Assembly (NCBI RefSeq): GCF_031885415.1
Contig: NZ_CP116871.1
Coordinates: 1,302,001 to 1,366,000, forward strand
Reading direction: 5' to 3'
From: Microbacterium forte
GTDB taxonomy: Bacteria > Actinomycetota > Actinomycetes > Actinomycetales > Microbacteriaceae
DNA: 64,000 nt
In this document: positions 1 to 7,977 of the stretch, one piece after another
Numbering within the stretch: position 1 is the first letter of the stretch
Layout of the letters: each line of letters opens with the position of its first letter
Notes under the pieces: model-generated
Databases searched by the model: none
The model's input: the letters and a program-made list of their open reading frames with translations, nothing else
What the model was told of the DNA's origin: nothing
Translations under genes and position numbers: made by a program

Positions 1-263
1 CACGCGGGGAAGGTCACGACCTCGGCATCGGGGATGTACGCGGTGAGCGCGGCAGCGAGACTCTCGGCCCGCCTGCCCGTCGGGACGACGGTCAGGAGCG
101 CGGCGGGATGCCCCGCTGCCCGGCGCTTCTCGAGCAGACCCGCGAGCGCCGGAGCGTCGAGTCCGTCGACCAGGCCGAGATCGGCATCGGTCTGGGCCCA
201 CGTCAGGGCGTCACGAAAAAGAGATGCCTCTTCCAAGGCGCGCAGAATCCCCGGCACAGTCAC
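1..263 (-). CDS. mfd: Transcription-repair coupling factor Mfd, N-terminal part (runs off the window)
   Basis: Only the first 87 codons are present. Reading the minus strand from the GTG at 263 gives a protein with the block LTVVPTGRRAESLAAAL followed by PDAEVVTFPAW, which matches the start of the UvrB-like N-terminal module of Mfd (the 'TGREADDLAAEL...FPSWETLPHERL' region of actinobacterial Mfd). Mfd is a cytoplasmic helicase/translocase that removes RNA polymerase stalled at lesions and recruits UvrA. A -10-like TAGGCT lies exactly 6 nt before the GTG, and no Shine-Dalgarno is visible, so the message is probably leaderless. Most of the protein is outside the window, so the call rests on this short N-terminal match. 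Confidence 0.75.
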   Translation of the reverse strand, partial: MTVPGILRALEEASLFRDALTWAQTDADLGLVDGLDAPALAGLLEKRRAAGHPAALLTVVPTGRRAESLAAALTAYIPDAEVVTFPA

Positions 264-343
264 CGGACAAGCCTAGCCGCGGCCGCAGACACCGGCATCG
301 GGATCGTCCCGGACCCGCGCTGCGAGACCCGTAGGATGCCGGG
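264..343. promoter_or_regulatory. Divergent promoters for mfd and the GNAT gene
   Basis: Two outward -10 boxes are visible: TAGGCT on the minus strand (275-270) and TAGGAT on the plus strand (332-337). Each sits exactly 6 nt from its start codon, the spacing of leaderless actinobacterial transcripts. No convincing -35 boxes were found. Confidence 0.5.
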
Positions 344-907
344 ATGGAACCGGTCACTCTCACCACCGAGCGCCTCGTCCTGCACGTGCCGGACGAGTCC
401 GACATCGACGCGATCACCGCGGCCTGTCAGGATCCGGAGATCCCTCGATGGACCACCGTGCCGAGCCCGTACACGCGCGAGCACGGCGAAGGGTACGTCC
501 GCCTGATCGGCGAGTGGTGGGCCGATGGCAGTCAGGCGATCTGGTGCGCCTATCGCGACGACGAGCTGGTGGCCTCGATCGGACTGCACCGCATCGTCGA
601 GCACTCGACCGGCGGGGACGCCGAGATCGGCTACTGGGTCACGGCGTCCGCCCGCGGCAACGGCTACCTCGTCGAGGCTGCGCGCGCCGTCGTCGACTGG
701 GCGTTCGACGAGCTCGGCCTCGCCCGCCTCGGCTGGCGTGCGGTCGCGGGCAACGTCCCGTCGGCCCGAGCCGCCCGCGCCCTCGGGTTCCGGTATGAGG
801 GTCTGGGGCGACAAGCGCTCACGAGCGACCGCGGGCGTGACGACGGATGGTTCGGCGGGCTCCTCGCGACCGACGATCGCACCCCGGTGGACTGGCCGAT
901 CCTCTGA
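344..907 (+). CDS. GNAT family N-acetyltransferase (RimJ/RimL-like)
   Basis: The 187-residue protein has the layout of the Acetyltransf_3 group: an N-terminal 'LTTERLVLHVPDESDIDAI' strand-helix, a central acceptor region, then the acetyl-CoA pyrophosphate-binding segment 'EIGYWVTASARGNGYLVEA', followed by 'LARLGWRAVAGNVPSARAAR' and 'ALGFRYEG'. Members transfer an acetyl group from acetyl-CoA to the N-terminus of a protein or to a small amine; the substrate here is unknown. The ATG at 344 is preceded at 6-nt spacing by TAGGAT, so the transcript is probably leaderless and monocistronic. It lies between mfd and a DNA glycosylase gene, but nothing ties it functionally to repair. Confidence 0.85.
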   Translation: MEPVTLTTERLVLHVPDESDIDAITAACQDPEIPRWTTVPSPYTREHGEGYVRLIGEWWADGSQAIWCAYRDDELVASIGLHRIVEHSTGGDAEIGYWVTASARGNGYLVEAARAVVDWAFDELGLARLGWRAVAGNVPSARAARALGFRYEGLGRQALTSDRGRDDGWFGGLLATDDRTPVDWPIL

Positions 908-953
908 GAAAGCGCCCTAGCCGCGTGTCCGACGTCGGTGGCAGGATGAGCGC

Positions 954-1817
954 ATGCCTGAGATGCCGGAGGTCCAGGGCCTGACCGCCTTTCTCGCCGA
1001 ACGCACGGTGGGGCGCACGATCGTTCGGACGAGCGTGGGCGCGATAGCTGCTCTGAAGACCTACGACCCGCCCAACACGGCTCTGCACGGGGCAGAGATC
1101 ACCGCAGCATCTCGCCGAGGCAAGTTCATCGTGCTCTCGTGCGGCGACGACCTGCACCTCGTGTTCCATCTCGCCAAGGCAGGCTGGCTGCGGTGGTACG
1201 AGACACTGCCGACGACGCTCATCAAGCCCGGCAAGTCACCCATCGCCGTGCGGGTGGGCCTCGACGACGAGAGCGGCTTCGACCTCACCGAGGCGGGCAC
1301 GAAGAAGTCGCTCGCCGTCTATGTCGTGCGCGACCCGGAAGAGGTGCCCGGCATCGCCCGCCTCGGCCCGGATCCACTCGAGGAGACCTTCACGCGTGAT
1401 GTGTTCGCCGGGCTGCTCGACGGCCGGCGGACGCAGATCAAAGGGCTGCTGCGCGACCAGAGCTTGATCGCCGGGATCGGCAACGCCTACTCCGACGAGA
1501 TCCTGCACGCCGCGCGCATGTCGCCGTACGCGATCGCCGCCACGCTGAGCGGCGACGAGATCGATCGGCTGTACGCCGCCATGCGGACGACGCTGACGGA
1601 TGCCGTGGCCGAGGCCTCCGGCAAGCCGCCGGCTGACCTCAAAGACGCGAAGCGCCGTGGGATGCAGGTGCACGCTCGTCGCGGCGAGGCGTGTCCGGTG
1701 TGCGGCGACACCGTGCGCAGCGTCTTCTTCGCCGACCGCTCGATGGAGTACTGCCCGACCTGCCAGACCGGGGGCAAGCCGCTCGCCGATCGCCGCCTGT
1801 CGCGGCTGCTCAAGTAG
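954..1817 (+). CDS. Fpg/Nei-family DNA glycosylase/AP lyase
   Basis: The 287-residue protein has the hallmarks of the formamidopyrimidine-DNA glycosylase family: N-terminal Met-Pro-Glu (P2 is the catalytic nucleophile, E3 the assisting acid), a helix-two-turn-helix region around 'QSLIAGIGNAYSDEIL', and a C-terminal zinc finger with cysteines at about 247, 250, 267 and 270. It would excise oxidised bases and cleave the abasic site by beta/delta elimination. The motif at the start is MPEMPEVQ rather than the classic MPELPEVE, and the finger region differs from canonical MutM, so it may be a Nei-like or actinobacterial paralogue rather than the main 8-oxoguanine enzyme. CAGGAT lies 6 nt before the ATG (leaderless type). 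Confidence 0.9.
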   Translation: MPEMPEVQGLTAFLAERTVGRTIVRTSVGAIAALKTYDPPNTALHGAEITAASRRGKFIVLSCGDDLHLVFHLAKAGWLRWYETLPTTLIKPGKSPIAVRVGLDDESGFDLTEAGTKKSLAVYVVRDPEEVPGIARLGPDPLEETFTRDVFAGLLDGRRTQIKGLLRDQSLIAGIGNAYSDEILHAARMSPYAIAATLSGDEIDRLYAAMRTTLTDAVAEASGKPPADLKDAKRRGMQVHARRGEACPVCGDTVRSVFFADRSMEYCPTCQTGGKPLADRRLSRLLK

Positions 1818-1856
1818 CACTTCGACGCGGAATGAAACGCAGTCGGATGTGTTGAG

Positions 1857-1875
1857 TACACTCAGAGCATCAACG
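1857..1875 (+). promoter_or_regulatory. Putative -10 region of the rib operon
   Basis: TACACT at 1857-1862 sits just upstream of the FMN riboswitch and is a plausible -10 box, which would place transcription start near 1869. A clear -35 was not found. Confidence 0.35.
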
Positions 1876-2016
1876 TGCTCCGGGGTCGGTGAGAATCCGA
1901 ACCGGCGGTGACAGTCCGCGAGCGTCTCGGTTCTCCGAGATGCCGATCCGGTGGAATTCCGGGACCGACGGTGGTGCGAGGCCCAGCCTCGCTAGTCCGG
2001 AAGGGAGGCAGCACGG
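1876..2016 (+). ncRNA. FMN riboswitch (RFN element) in the rib leader
   Basis: The conserved RFN blocks are present in order: GGGGTCGGTG, AGAATCCGAACCGGCGGTGA, CAGTCCGCGA, a variable arm, CCGGTGGAATTCCGGGACCGA, then AGTCCGGAAGGGAGG. The element senses flavin mononucleotide and lowers expression of riboflavin synthesis. Downstream there is no terminator with a U-tract. Instead a CTCCT/AGGAG hairpin (2047-2060) and a CCTC/GAGG pairing (2072-2082) overlap the ribD Shine-Dalgarno region, so translational control is the more likely mechanism (inference). Confidence 0.95.
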
Positions 2017-2089
2017 TGCGCCGCTGCGCGCGCGTTCTGCCGACGTCTCCTCCCGAGGAGAATCCCCGGAGCCTCAGAGAGGACCACGG

Positions 2090-3124
2090 ATGGCAGTGAA
2101 CGAGGCGGAACGGCGGGCGATGACCCGCGCGCTCGAGCTCGCGACGCTCGGCCCACGAGGCGTGAACCCTCAGGTCGGCGCCGTCATCCTCTCCCCCGAG
2201 GGCGAGATCATCGCCGAAGGCTGGCACCACGGTGCCGGCACGCCGCACGCCGAGGTCGATGCGCTCTCGAAGCTCGCACCCGGCGCGGCCGACGGCGCGA
2301 CCGCTGTCGTCACCCTCGAACCCTGCAACCACACCGGGCGAACCGGCCCGTGCGCCGTCGCGCTCATCGACGCGGGCGTCTCGCGCGTCGTCTACGCACT
2401 CGACGACCCGGGCGAGGTCTCGGGCGGCGGCGGCGAGCGTCTCCGCGCCGCGGGGGTGAGCGTCGACTCGGGCGAACAGGCCGATGCCGCGCACGCGATC
2501 ATCGGGGACTGGCTCACCGCTCAGCGTCTGGGGCGCCCGCACGTCACGGTGAAGTGGGCCCAGTCCCTCGACGGTCGGGCTGCGGCATCCGACGGCAGCA
2601 GCCAGTGGATCACAGGACCGCAGGCCAGGGCCGACGTCCATCGACGTCGAGCCGCTGCGGATGCGATCGTCGTCGGAACCGGCACCGTGCTCTCTGACGA
2701 CCCCTCGCTGACGGCCCGCGACGGCGACCTGCTCTACGACCGGCAGCCGATCCCGGTCGTGATCGGCTCGCGCTCGACCCCCGACGACGCGTCGATCCGT
2801 CGGCACCCGAAGACACCGCTCTTCTTCGACACGCACAACCTGAGCGCCGTGCTCGCCGACCTGCATTCACGCGGCGTCCAGAGCGTGTTCGTCGAAGGGG
2901 GTCCGACCCTGGCGAGCGCGTTCATCGCAGCCGGACTCGCCGACCGCGTGCTCGCCTACGTCGCTCCCGTGCTGCTCGGCGGCGATCGACTGGCGCTCAC
3001 CGACATCGGCGTCGACACCATCGACGCCGCCCGACGCCTGACGATCGAGGAGTGGCTGCCCCTCGGTGCAGACCTGCTCGCCGTCGCACACCCCGTGCTC
3101 ACCACTGAAGAAGGAGCCGCCTGA
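2090..3124 (+). CDS. ribD: Bifunctional riboflavin biosynthesis deaminase/reductase RibD
   Basis: A 344-residue, two-domain enzyme. The N-terminal cytidine-deaminase-like domain carries the zinc motif HAE (residues 53-55) and EPCNHTGRTGPC (Cys79 and Cys88). The C-terminal reductase domain (from about residue 150) has the 'VTVKWAQSLDGRAA' and 'VFVEGGPTLASAF' blocks. It deaminates the pyrimidine formed by GTP cyclohydrolase II and reduces its ribosyl side chain in the cytoplasm. The reading frame is open further upstream into the riboswitch, but the ATG at 2090, preceded by a GAGAGGA Shine-Dalgarno, gives the normal family length and N-terminus. It is first in a four-gene operon, and its stop abuts the ribE start. 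Confidence 0.95.
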   Translation: MAVNEAERRAMTRALELATLGPRGVNPQVGAVILSPEGEIIAEGWHHGAGTPHAEVDALSKLAPGAADGATAVVTLEPCNHTGRTGPCAVALIDAGVSRVVYALDDPGEVSGGGGERLRAAGVSVDSGEQADAAHAIIGDWLTAQRLGRPHVTVKWAQSLDGRAAASDGSSQWITGPQARADVHRRRAAADAIVVGTGTVLSDDPSLTARDGDLLYDRQPIPVVIGSRSTPDDASIRRHPKTPLFFDTHNLSAVLADLHSRGVQSVFVEGGPTLASAFIAAGLADRVLAYVAPVLLGGDRLALTDIGVDTIDAARRLTIEEWLPLGADLLAVAHPVLTTEEGAA

Positions 3125-3753
3125 TGTTCACCGGAATCATCGAGGAGATCGGCGAGATCACCGCGATCGCGCCCGCCGGAGACGGGTGGCGTCTGACGGT
3201 CAGGGCCCCCAGAGCTGTGTCCGACGCCGTGCACGGCGAATCCATTGCGGTCTCCGGCGTCTGCCTCACGGTCGTCGATTCGACAGCCGACACGTTCGAC
3301 GCCGATGTGATGAAGCAGACCCTCGACGTCGCCGCCCTCGGCGGAGCGACCGTCGGCACTCGCGTGAACATCGAGAAGGCGATGCCGGTCGGCGCCCGCC
3401 TCGGCGGTCACATCGTGCAGGGTCACGTCGACGGTGTCGGCAGCGTGCTCGAGGTGCGCCCCGGCGAGCAGTGGAGCGTGCTGCGCATCTCGCTGCCAGA
3501 CGACCTCGCGCCGCTCGTCGTCGACAAGGGCTCCATCTCGGTCGACGGCACCTCGCTCACGGTGAGCGCGGTCAGCCCCGTCGACGTCGATGTCCACTGG
3601 TTCGAGATCTCGCTCATTCCCGAGACTCTCGCCGCCACCACCCTCGGCTCGCGTGCGGTCGGCGACCGCGTGAACCTCGAGACCGACATCCTCGCCCGGC
3701 ACGTCGAACGTCTGCTGGCGTTCAGGGCAGCACCGGAAGGAGGCTCGCGATGA
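3124..3753 (+). CDS. ribE: Riboflavin synthase, alpha chain
   Basis: The 209-residue protein begins MFTGIIEEIG, the canonical N-terminus of riboflavin synthase, and contains the two expected lumazine-binding repeats (about residues 1-97 and 98-195), each with a 'GESIAVSGVCLTV' or 'KGSISVDGTSLTV' block. It dismutates two molecules of 6,7-dimethyl-8-ribityllumazine to riboflavin plus the pyrimidine donor. The start codon shares a base with the ribD stop, and its stop overlaps the next start by 4 bp (ATGA), indicating translational coupling in the FMN-riboswitch operon. Length and both repeats are typical. Confidence 0.95.
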   Translation: MFTGIIEEIGEITAIAPAGDGWRLTVRAPRAVSDAVHGESIAVSGVCLTVVDSTADTFDADVMKQTLDVAALGGATVGTRVNIEKAMPVGARLGGHIVQGHVDGVGSVLEVRPGEQWSVLRISLPDDLAPLVVDKGSISVDGTSLTVSAVSPVDVDVHWFEISLIPETLAATTLGSRAVGDRVNLETDILARHVERLLAFRAAPEGGSR

Positions 3754-5018
3754 GCCTTTCCACCGTCCCCGAGGCCCTCGAGGCCCTCCGCGCCGGGCGA
3801 CCGGTCCTCGTCGCAGACGACGAGAACCGCGAGAACGAGGGCGACGTCATCCTCTCGGCAGAGCTCGCCACGCCCGAATGGGTCGCCTGGACGGTTCGCT
3901 GGTCATCCGGCTTCATCTGCGCGCCGATGCCCGCCGACCTCGCCGACAACCTCAACCTGCAGCCGATGGTCGCGGCATCCGAGGACGCACGCTCGACCGC
4001 CTACACGGTGAGCGTCGACGCGGCAGAGGGCGTGACCACCGGCATCAGCGCTCACGACCGCGCCCACACGCTGAACGTCCTGGCGAACCCCGAGTCGACC
4101 GCGACGAGCATCATCCGCCCCGGACATGTGCTTCCTCTCCGCGCGGTCGACGGCGGCGTGCGCGAGCGCAGCGGTCACACCGAGGCCGCTGTCGACCTGA
4201 TGAAGCTCGCGGGTCTGCGCCCGGTCGGCGCGATCGCCGAGGTCGTCGCCGAGGACGGCAGCATGATGCGGCTTCCCGGGCTCATCGAGCTGGGTGCGCG
4301 CGACGGCGTGCCGGTCATCACGATCGAGCAGCTCATCGCGCATCTCAACGAGACCGACCCCACCGGCTGGTCTCCCGAACGAGCCAGCAGGCGCGTGAGC
4401 CTGCGCGCGGATGCGACCGTGCCCACCCCGCACGGCACGTTCCGCTTCCTGGCGTACAAAGACAGGGTGACCGGCACCGATCACATCGCCGTCGTGTCGG
4501 GCGAGCTGAGCGAGACCGCTCTCGTGCGGGTGCACTCGGAGTGCCTGACGGGCGAGGCGTTCGGGTCGCTCAAGTGCGAGTGCGGCCCCCAGCTCGACGC
4601 CGCTCTCGACGCGATCGAGCAGGACGGCGGCGTCGTCATCTACATGCGGGGCCATGAGGGCCGGGGCATCGGGCTGATCAACAAGCTCCGCGCGTACAGC
4701 CTGCAGGAGGAGGGCCTCGACACGGTCGACGCGAACCTCGCGCTGGGGCTCCCGGCCGACGCCCGCGACTATGCGGCTGCGGCGGGAATCCTCGCCGACC
4801 TCGGTGTGTCGAAGGTGCGCCTGCTGACGAACAACACCGACAAGGTGAACCAGCTGCGCGGCCTCGGGCTGGATGTCGTCGAGCAGGTGCCGCTGATCGT
4901 CGGCGTCGGACCCAACAACCACCAGTACCTCGAGACCAAGCGTGACCGGATGGGTCACATCATCGGAGAGGCGGAGCTCGCAGAGGCTCTTGCCGACGGA
5001 CGGAAGGACGACGCATGA
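3750..5018 (+). CDS. ribBA: Bifunctional DHBP synthase / GTP cyclohydrolase II
   Basis: A 422-residue fusion. The N-terminal 3,4-dihydroxy-2-butanone-4-phosphate synthase domain (about 1-200) shows DDENRENEGDVI and the 'GHTEAAVDLMKLAG' block. The C-terminal GTP cyclohydrolase II domain shows 'RVHSECLTGEAFGS' followed by LKCECG (three zinc-ligand cysteines) and YMRGHEGRGIG. It supplies both precursors of lumazine: the four-carbon unit from ribulose-5-phosphate and the pyrimidine from GTP. The frame is open far upstream across ribE, but the ATG at 3750 overlaps the ribE stop by 4 bp and gives the correct N-terminus. Confidence 0.95.
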   Translation: MSLSTVPEALEALRAGRPVLVADDENRENEGDVILSAELATPEWVAWTVRWSSGFICAPMPADLADNLNLQPMVAASEDARSTAYTVSVDAAEGVTTGISAHDRAHTLNVLANPESTATSIIRPGHVLPLRAVDGGVRERSGHTEAAVDLMKLAGLRPVGAIAEVVAEDGSMMRLPGLIELGARDGVPVITIEQLIAHLNETDPTGWSPERASRRVSLRADATVPTPHGTFRFLAYKDRVTGTDHIAVVSGELSETALVRVHSECLTGEAFGSLKCECGPQLDAALDAIEQDGGVVIYMRGHEGRGIGLINKLRAYSLQEEGLDTVDANLALGLPADARDYAAAAGILADLGVSKVRLLTNNTDKVNQLRGLGLDVVEQVPLIVGVGPNNHQYLETKRDRMGHIIGEAELAEALADGRKDDA

Positions 5019-5488
5019 GCGGCGCAGGAGCACCCAAGACCGAGAAGATCGACGGACGCGGGCTGAAGGTCGTCATCGTGGCCGGCACGTGGCATGACGT
5101 GATCACCGACGGCCTGATCGCCGGTGCGCAGCGCGTCCTCGACGAGGCCGACGCCGCATACCGGCTCGTGCGCGTGCCGGGTTCGTTCGAGCTCGCTCTC
5201 GCCGCGCAGGCCGCGTTCGCGGGCGGGGCGGACGCCGTCGTCGCCCTCGGCGTGATCATCCGCGGCGGAACCCCGCACTTCGAGTACGTCTCGGCCGCGA
5301 CGACCGACGGACTGACCCGCGTCTCGCTCGATGCGGGCAAGCCCGTCGGCTTCGGCGTGCTGACGCTCGACGACGAGAAGCAGGGCCTCGACCGCGCGGG
5401 TCTCGAGGGCTCGAAGGAGGACAAGGGCGCGGAGGCTGCGGATGCCGCGCTGCGCACCGCGCTCCTCGTGCGCGCGCTGCGGGGCTGA
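5015..5488 (+). CDS. ribH: 6,7-dimethyl-8-ribityllumazine synthase
   Basis: The 157-residue protein fits lumazine synthase in length and has VPGSFELALAAQ, 'ALGVIIRGGTPHFEYV' (with the catalytic His region) and 'GFGVLTLDDEKQGLDRAG'. It condenses the RibA/RibD pyrimidine with the RibB four-carbon unit; the family assembles into pentamers or icosahedral shells. The start overlaps the ribBA stop by 4 bp. It is the last gene of the rib operon; no strong terminator hairpin is visible before the next gene, which has its own -10 box. Confidence 0.95.
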   Translation: MSGAGAPKTEKIDGRGLKVVIVAGTWHDVITDGLIAGAQRVLDEADAAYRLVRVPGSFELALAAQAAFAGGADAVVALGVIIRGGTPHFEYVSAATTDGLTRVSLDAGKPVGFGVLTLDDEKQGLDRAGLEGSKEDKGAEAADAALRTALLVRALRG

Positions 5489-5543
5489 GAGGTCAGCCTG
5501 CCCTTGCTGGCGCGCGCACCTCGCGTGCTCCTAGCGTGAGGGT

Positions 5544-5903
5544 ATGGAGACTCTGCGTCATGTCGTTCTGTTCGTCCACCTGATCGGCTTCGCCGTGCTC
5601 TTCGGCGCCTGGGCGGTGCAGGCCTTCGGCGGCAAGCGCGAGTTCACCCGTCTGATGACCATCGGCATGACGATCGCCGCGGTCGCGGGCCTCGCACTCG
5701 CAGCACCGTGGGGTCTCCCCGAGGGCGTCGAGATGAACTACGCCAAGATCGGCACGAAGCTCGTCGTGCTCCTCGTGATCGGTGCGCTCCTCGGCATCGG
5801 CACCTCGAAGCAGCGCAAGTCCGGATCCGTGCCCGTCGCGATGTTCTGGCTCGTCGGCATCCTGACGGCGCTCAACGCAGGCATCGCGGTCATCTGGCGC
5901 TGA
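5544..5903 (+). CDS. Small four-helix membrane protein of unknown function
   Basis: The 119-residue protein has four hydrophobic segments at roughly 6-26, 37-54, 69-86 and 98-116, with short polar loops, so it should be an integral inner-membrane protein. No family with a known function was recognised. TAGCGT lies exactly 6 nt before the ATG, indicating its own leaderless transcript rather than readthrough from the rib operon 55 bp upstream. The opposing ATPase gene ends 16 bp after its stop. Confidence 0.7.
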   Translation: METLRHVVLFVHLIGFAVLFGAWAVQAFGGKREFTRLMTIGMTIAAVAGLALAAPWGLPEGVEMNYAKIGTKLVVLLVIGALLGIGTSKQRKSGSVPVAMFWLVGILTALNAGIAVIWR

Positions 5904-5919
5904 ACCGCGGATCACTCGG

Positions 5920-7005
5920 TCACGAGCGCAGCGGTACTCGCACGTCTGCGCCCGCTTCCTCGGTCAGCCGCTCCCCCATCTGCGCGAATGTCGGCTGCGC
6001 GATGAACCCACCGGCGAACAGCGCCTGTCCCTGAGCGAATCCCTGGGCCCGGCGGATGTCGTCCTCCCCGACGAAGCCGAACACGTCCGCCAGTTCGGCG
6101 ATGTCCCGCGGGGCGTTCACGCGCATGAGGCCGAGGTTGTCGCACTGCGAGAGCACGTTGGGGTGGATCTTGGTCGGGCGCTGCGTCGACAGGAAGAGCC
6201 AGAGGCCGAACTTGCGTCCCTCGGCCGCGATCTGAACGAGCCTCTCGGTGACAGCCTTCTCGACGGCGGTGCGCGGCTCGGGTGAGCAGAGGTTGTGCGC
6301 CTCGTCGATCACGATGAGGAGCGGTCGACGGCTCTCTCGCTGCATCCACAGCGCCTCGAGCACGGCGAGCGCCGCCACCTTCGGCTCCGCAGGGTGGTCG
6401 AATCCCCCGAGGTCGAGGACGGTGGCCCTCGGCCGTTCAGCGATCACATCGACGACGGATCCGGCTCCTCTCGACCAGAGGTCCCACTCGAGCACCTGCA
6501 GGTTCTCCATGCGATTCGCGAGCCGGATATGCGCCGGGTCTCCTGTCGCGCGGAACTGTCTCAGCATGTCGTCGGCGTCGAAGTCCGTGGTGCTGACGGG
6601 CCAGTAGAGCAGGACGTTGTACTCCTCGGCATCGGCGATCGGGTCGATCTGCAGAACCGCGGCCTTGGCGGCCGGAGACAGATCGATGTATCGGGCGTGC
6701 AGCTTGTCTCCCTCTCCGTGACCCGATCGGAACACGCGGATGTCGGTCTGCGCGATGGCGGCCGCATGCTCGGTCGAAGCGCCTGCTCTCGTCTCCGCCA
6801 GCCTCACGAAGTCGGCATTCGGATCGAGGATGAGCATCGGCAGTTCGGTGTGCAGCAGGAGCTGCTCGAGCACGACGCCGAGCGCGTATGTCTTCCCGCT
6901 GCCGCTCTGGCCGCACCAGAACGTGTGTCGGTTGAAGCGGCGTGCGTCCAGCTGCACAGACGTTCCCGCATCATCCGTCATCGTGCCTATGGTCAGTTCG
7001 GTCAT
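5920..7005 (-). CDS. HerA/DUF87-like P-loop ATPase
   Basis: The 361-residue protein has a Walker A motif GQSGSGKT at residues 32-39 and a Walker B segment LLIVIDEAHN at about 229-238, with 'TQRPTKIHPNVLSQCDN' downstream, a conserved block of the HerA/VirB4-like (DUF87) ATPases. The N-terminus before Walker A is very short, so the beta-barrel HAS domain of true HerA is missing. Related proteins are hexameric DNA pumps or translocases. No nuclease partner (such as NurA) or secretion gene is adjacent, so its role is open. A GGGAGG Shine-Dalgarno precedes the ATG. Confidence 0.75.
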   Translation of the reverse strand: MTELTIGTMTDDAGTSVQLDARRFNRHTFWCGQSGSGKTYALGVVLEQLLLHTELPMLILDPNADFVRLAETRAGASTEHAAAIAQTDIRVFRSGHGEGDKLHARYIDLSPAAKAAVLQIDPIADAEEYNVLLYWPVSTTDFDADDMLRQFRATGDPAHIRLANRMENLQVLEWDLWSRGAGSVVDVIAERPRATVLDLGGFDHPAEPKVAALAVLEALWMQRESRRPLLIVIDEAHNLCSPEPRTAVEKAVTERLVQIAAEGRKFGLWLFLSTQRPTKIHPNVLSQCDNLGLMRVNAPRDIAELADVFGFVGEDDIRRAQGFAQGQALFAGGFIAQPTFAQMGERLTEEAGADVRVPLRS

Positions 7006-7142
7006 GCCCGGCCTCCCGCCCTTCGTCGGCCTCCAGCCTGCCTCGGACTCCCGACGGGGTCATCACACGTCTCGGGTGACGCGGCTCGCCCGTCCAGGTG
7101 GTCGACGGACGTCCTCCGCCCGTCGGCCGCTCCCCGGATCGG

Positions 7143-7520
7143 CTAGGACGCGAGCGCCTTCGCCTTGAGCGTCTCGAACTCGACCTGGGTGATCACGCCC
7201 GAGTCGAGCAGACCCCGCGCCTTCGTGATGTCGTCCGCCGGCGAAGAGCCTGCGGTCTCCCGGATGTAGGCGGTCTGAGCCGCTTGCAGTTCGGCGATCT
7301 GCTCGCCGCGCCGCTGCGCCATCCCCTGCCCGCGGGCGATGAGATACACGAGTGATGTCAGGAACGGGAGGAAGACGAGGAAGATGATCCACACCGCCTT
7401 CAGCCACCCGTTGAGAGAGCTGTCTCGGAAGATGTCGCCGATGATCGTGAAGACGACCATGAGGTACGAGATGAAGACGAAGGCCCAGAAGAACCAGGCC
7501 ACGAGATCCCAGATGGACAT
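7143..7520 (-). CDS. PLDc_N / SHOCT-domain membrane protein
   Basis: The 125-residue protein has two hydrophobic helices (about 5-28 and 40-62) with the spacing of the phospholipase-D nuclease N-terminal (PLDc_N) domain, then a linker predicted helical and a C-terminal SHOCT motif ('DDITKARGLLDSGVITQVEFETLKAKAL'). SHOCT segments are short oligomerisation modules often found at the ends of membrane proteins. No enzymatic motif is present. A GAAAGG Shine-Dalgarno precedes the ATG. It may be co-transcribed with the HerA-like gene 137 bp downstream on the same strand. Confidence 0.75.
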   Translation of the reverse strand: MSIWDLVAWFFWAFVFISYLMVVFTIIGDIFRDSSLNGWLKAVWIIFLVFLPFLTSLVYLIARGQGMAQRRGEQIAELQAAQTAYIRETAGSSPADDITKARGLLDSGVITQVEFETLKAKALAS

Positions 7521-7564
7521 GCGCGATGCCTTTCGGTCGGAGGTGGTGAGTACCAGCTCCGAAG

Positions 7565-7822
7565 CTAGCCACGTGCGGATGCGCCCGCGTCACCCTGCCC
7601 GGGTGACCCGTCCTGCACCGCGGGGACGGGATTCACCGAGATGACCTCGATGTGGAGGTCGTCGAAGGCTCCGAGAAGACCCAGCAGGCGCGGCTGATCG
7701 TCGACCGGTCCGAGGATGCTCGTGAGTCCGCCTGGTCGGTCCTGCACCGTGAAGCCGTCCAGCGCCTGTGCGAGCTGCGGGCTCATCCGTCCTCGGACGA
7801 GCACTTCGAAGACCCGGGTCAT
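7565..7822 (-). CDS. Small hypothetical protein (85 aa)
   Basis: The ATG at 7822 gives an 85-residue soluble protein starting MTRVFEVLVRGRMSPQLAQALDGF and containing 'GLTSILGPVDDQPRLLGLLGAFDDLHIEVISVNPV', an alternating strand-helix pattern that could be a small ferredoxin-like fold. The frame is open to 8023, but the upstream part is low quality and runs into the LuxR gene region. The family was not identified. It is divergent from the LuxR regulator and on the same strand as the SHOCT gene 44 bp away, so the two may be co-transcribed. Confidence 0.55.
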   Translation of the reverse strand: MTRVFEVLVRGRMSPQLAQALDGFTVQDRPGGLTSILGPVDDQPRLLGLLGAFDDLHIEVISVNPVPAVQDGSPGQGDAGASARG

Positions 7823-7977
7823 GACGGCAGCCTCTCTGGAGCGCGAGCAACATGGGCGCGAGCGCGATCGTCCCATGATGCACGCGCGGATCACGGCCGT
7901 CCTCATCCTCTGCGGATGATCTGAACCGGCTGTGGATGATGCGACCGCGCCCTGCCATACTGACAGCGGAATCGCCG

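Noticed and set aside
1862..2866. Long minus-strand open frame opposite ribD
   Set aside because: It runs antisense to the clear ribD frame with no family-like sequence; a by-product of high GC content.
3066..3749. Upstream extension of the ribBA frame
   Set aside because: It overlaps ribE in another frame, has no Shine-Dalgarno, and the ATG at 3750 gives the standard N-terminus.
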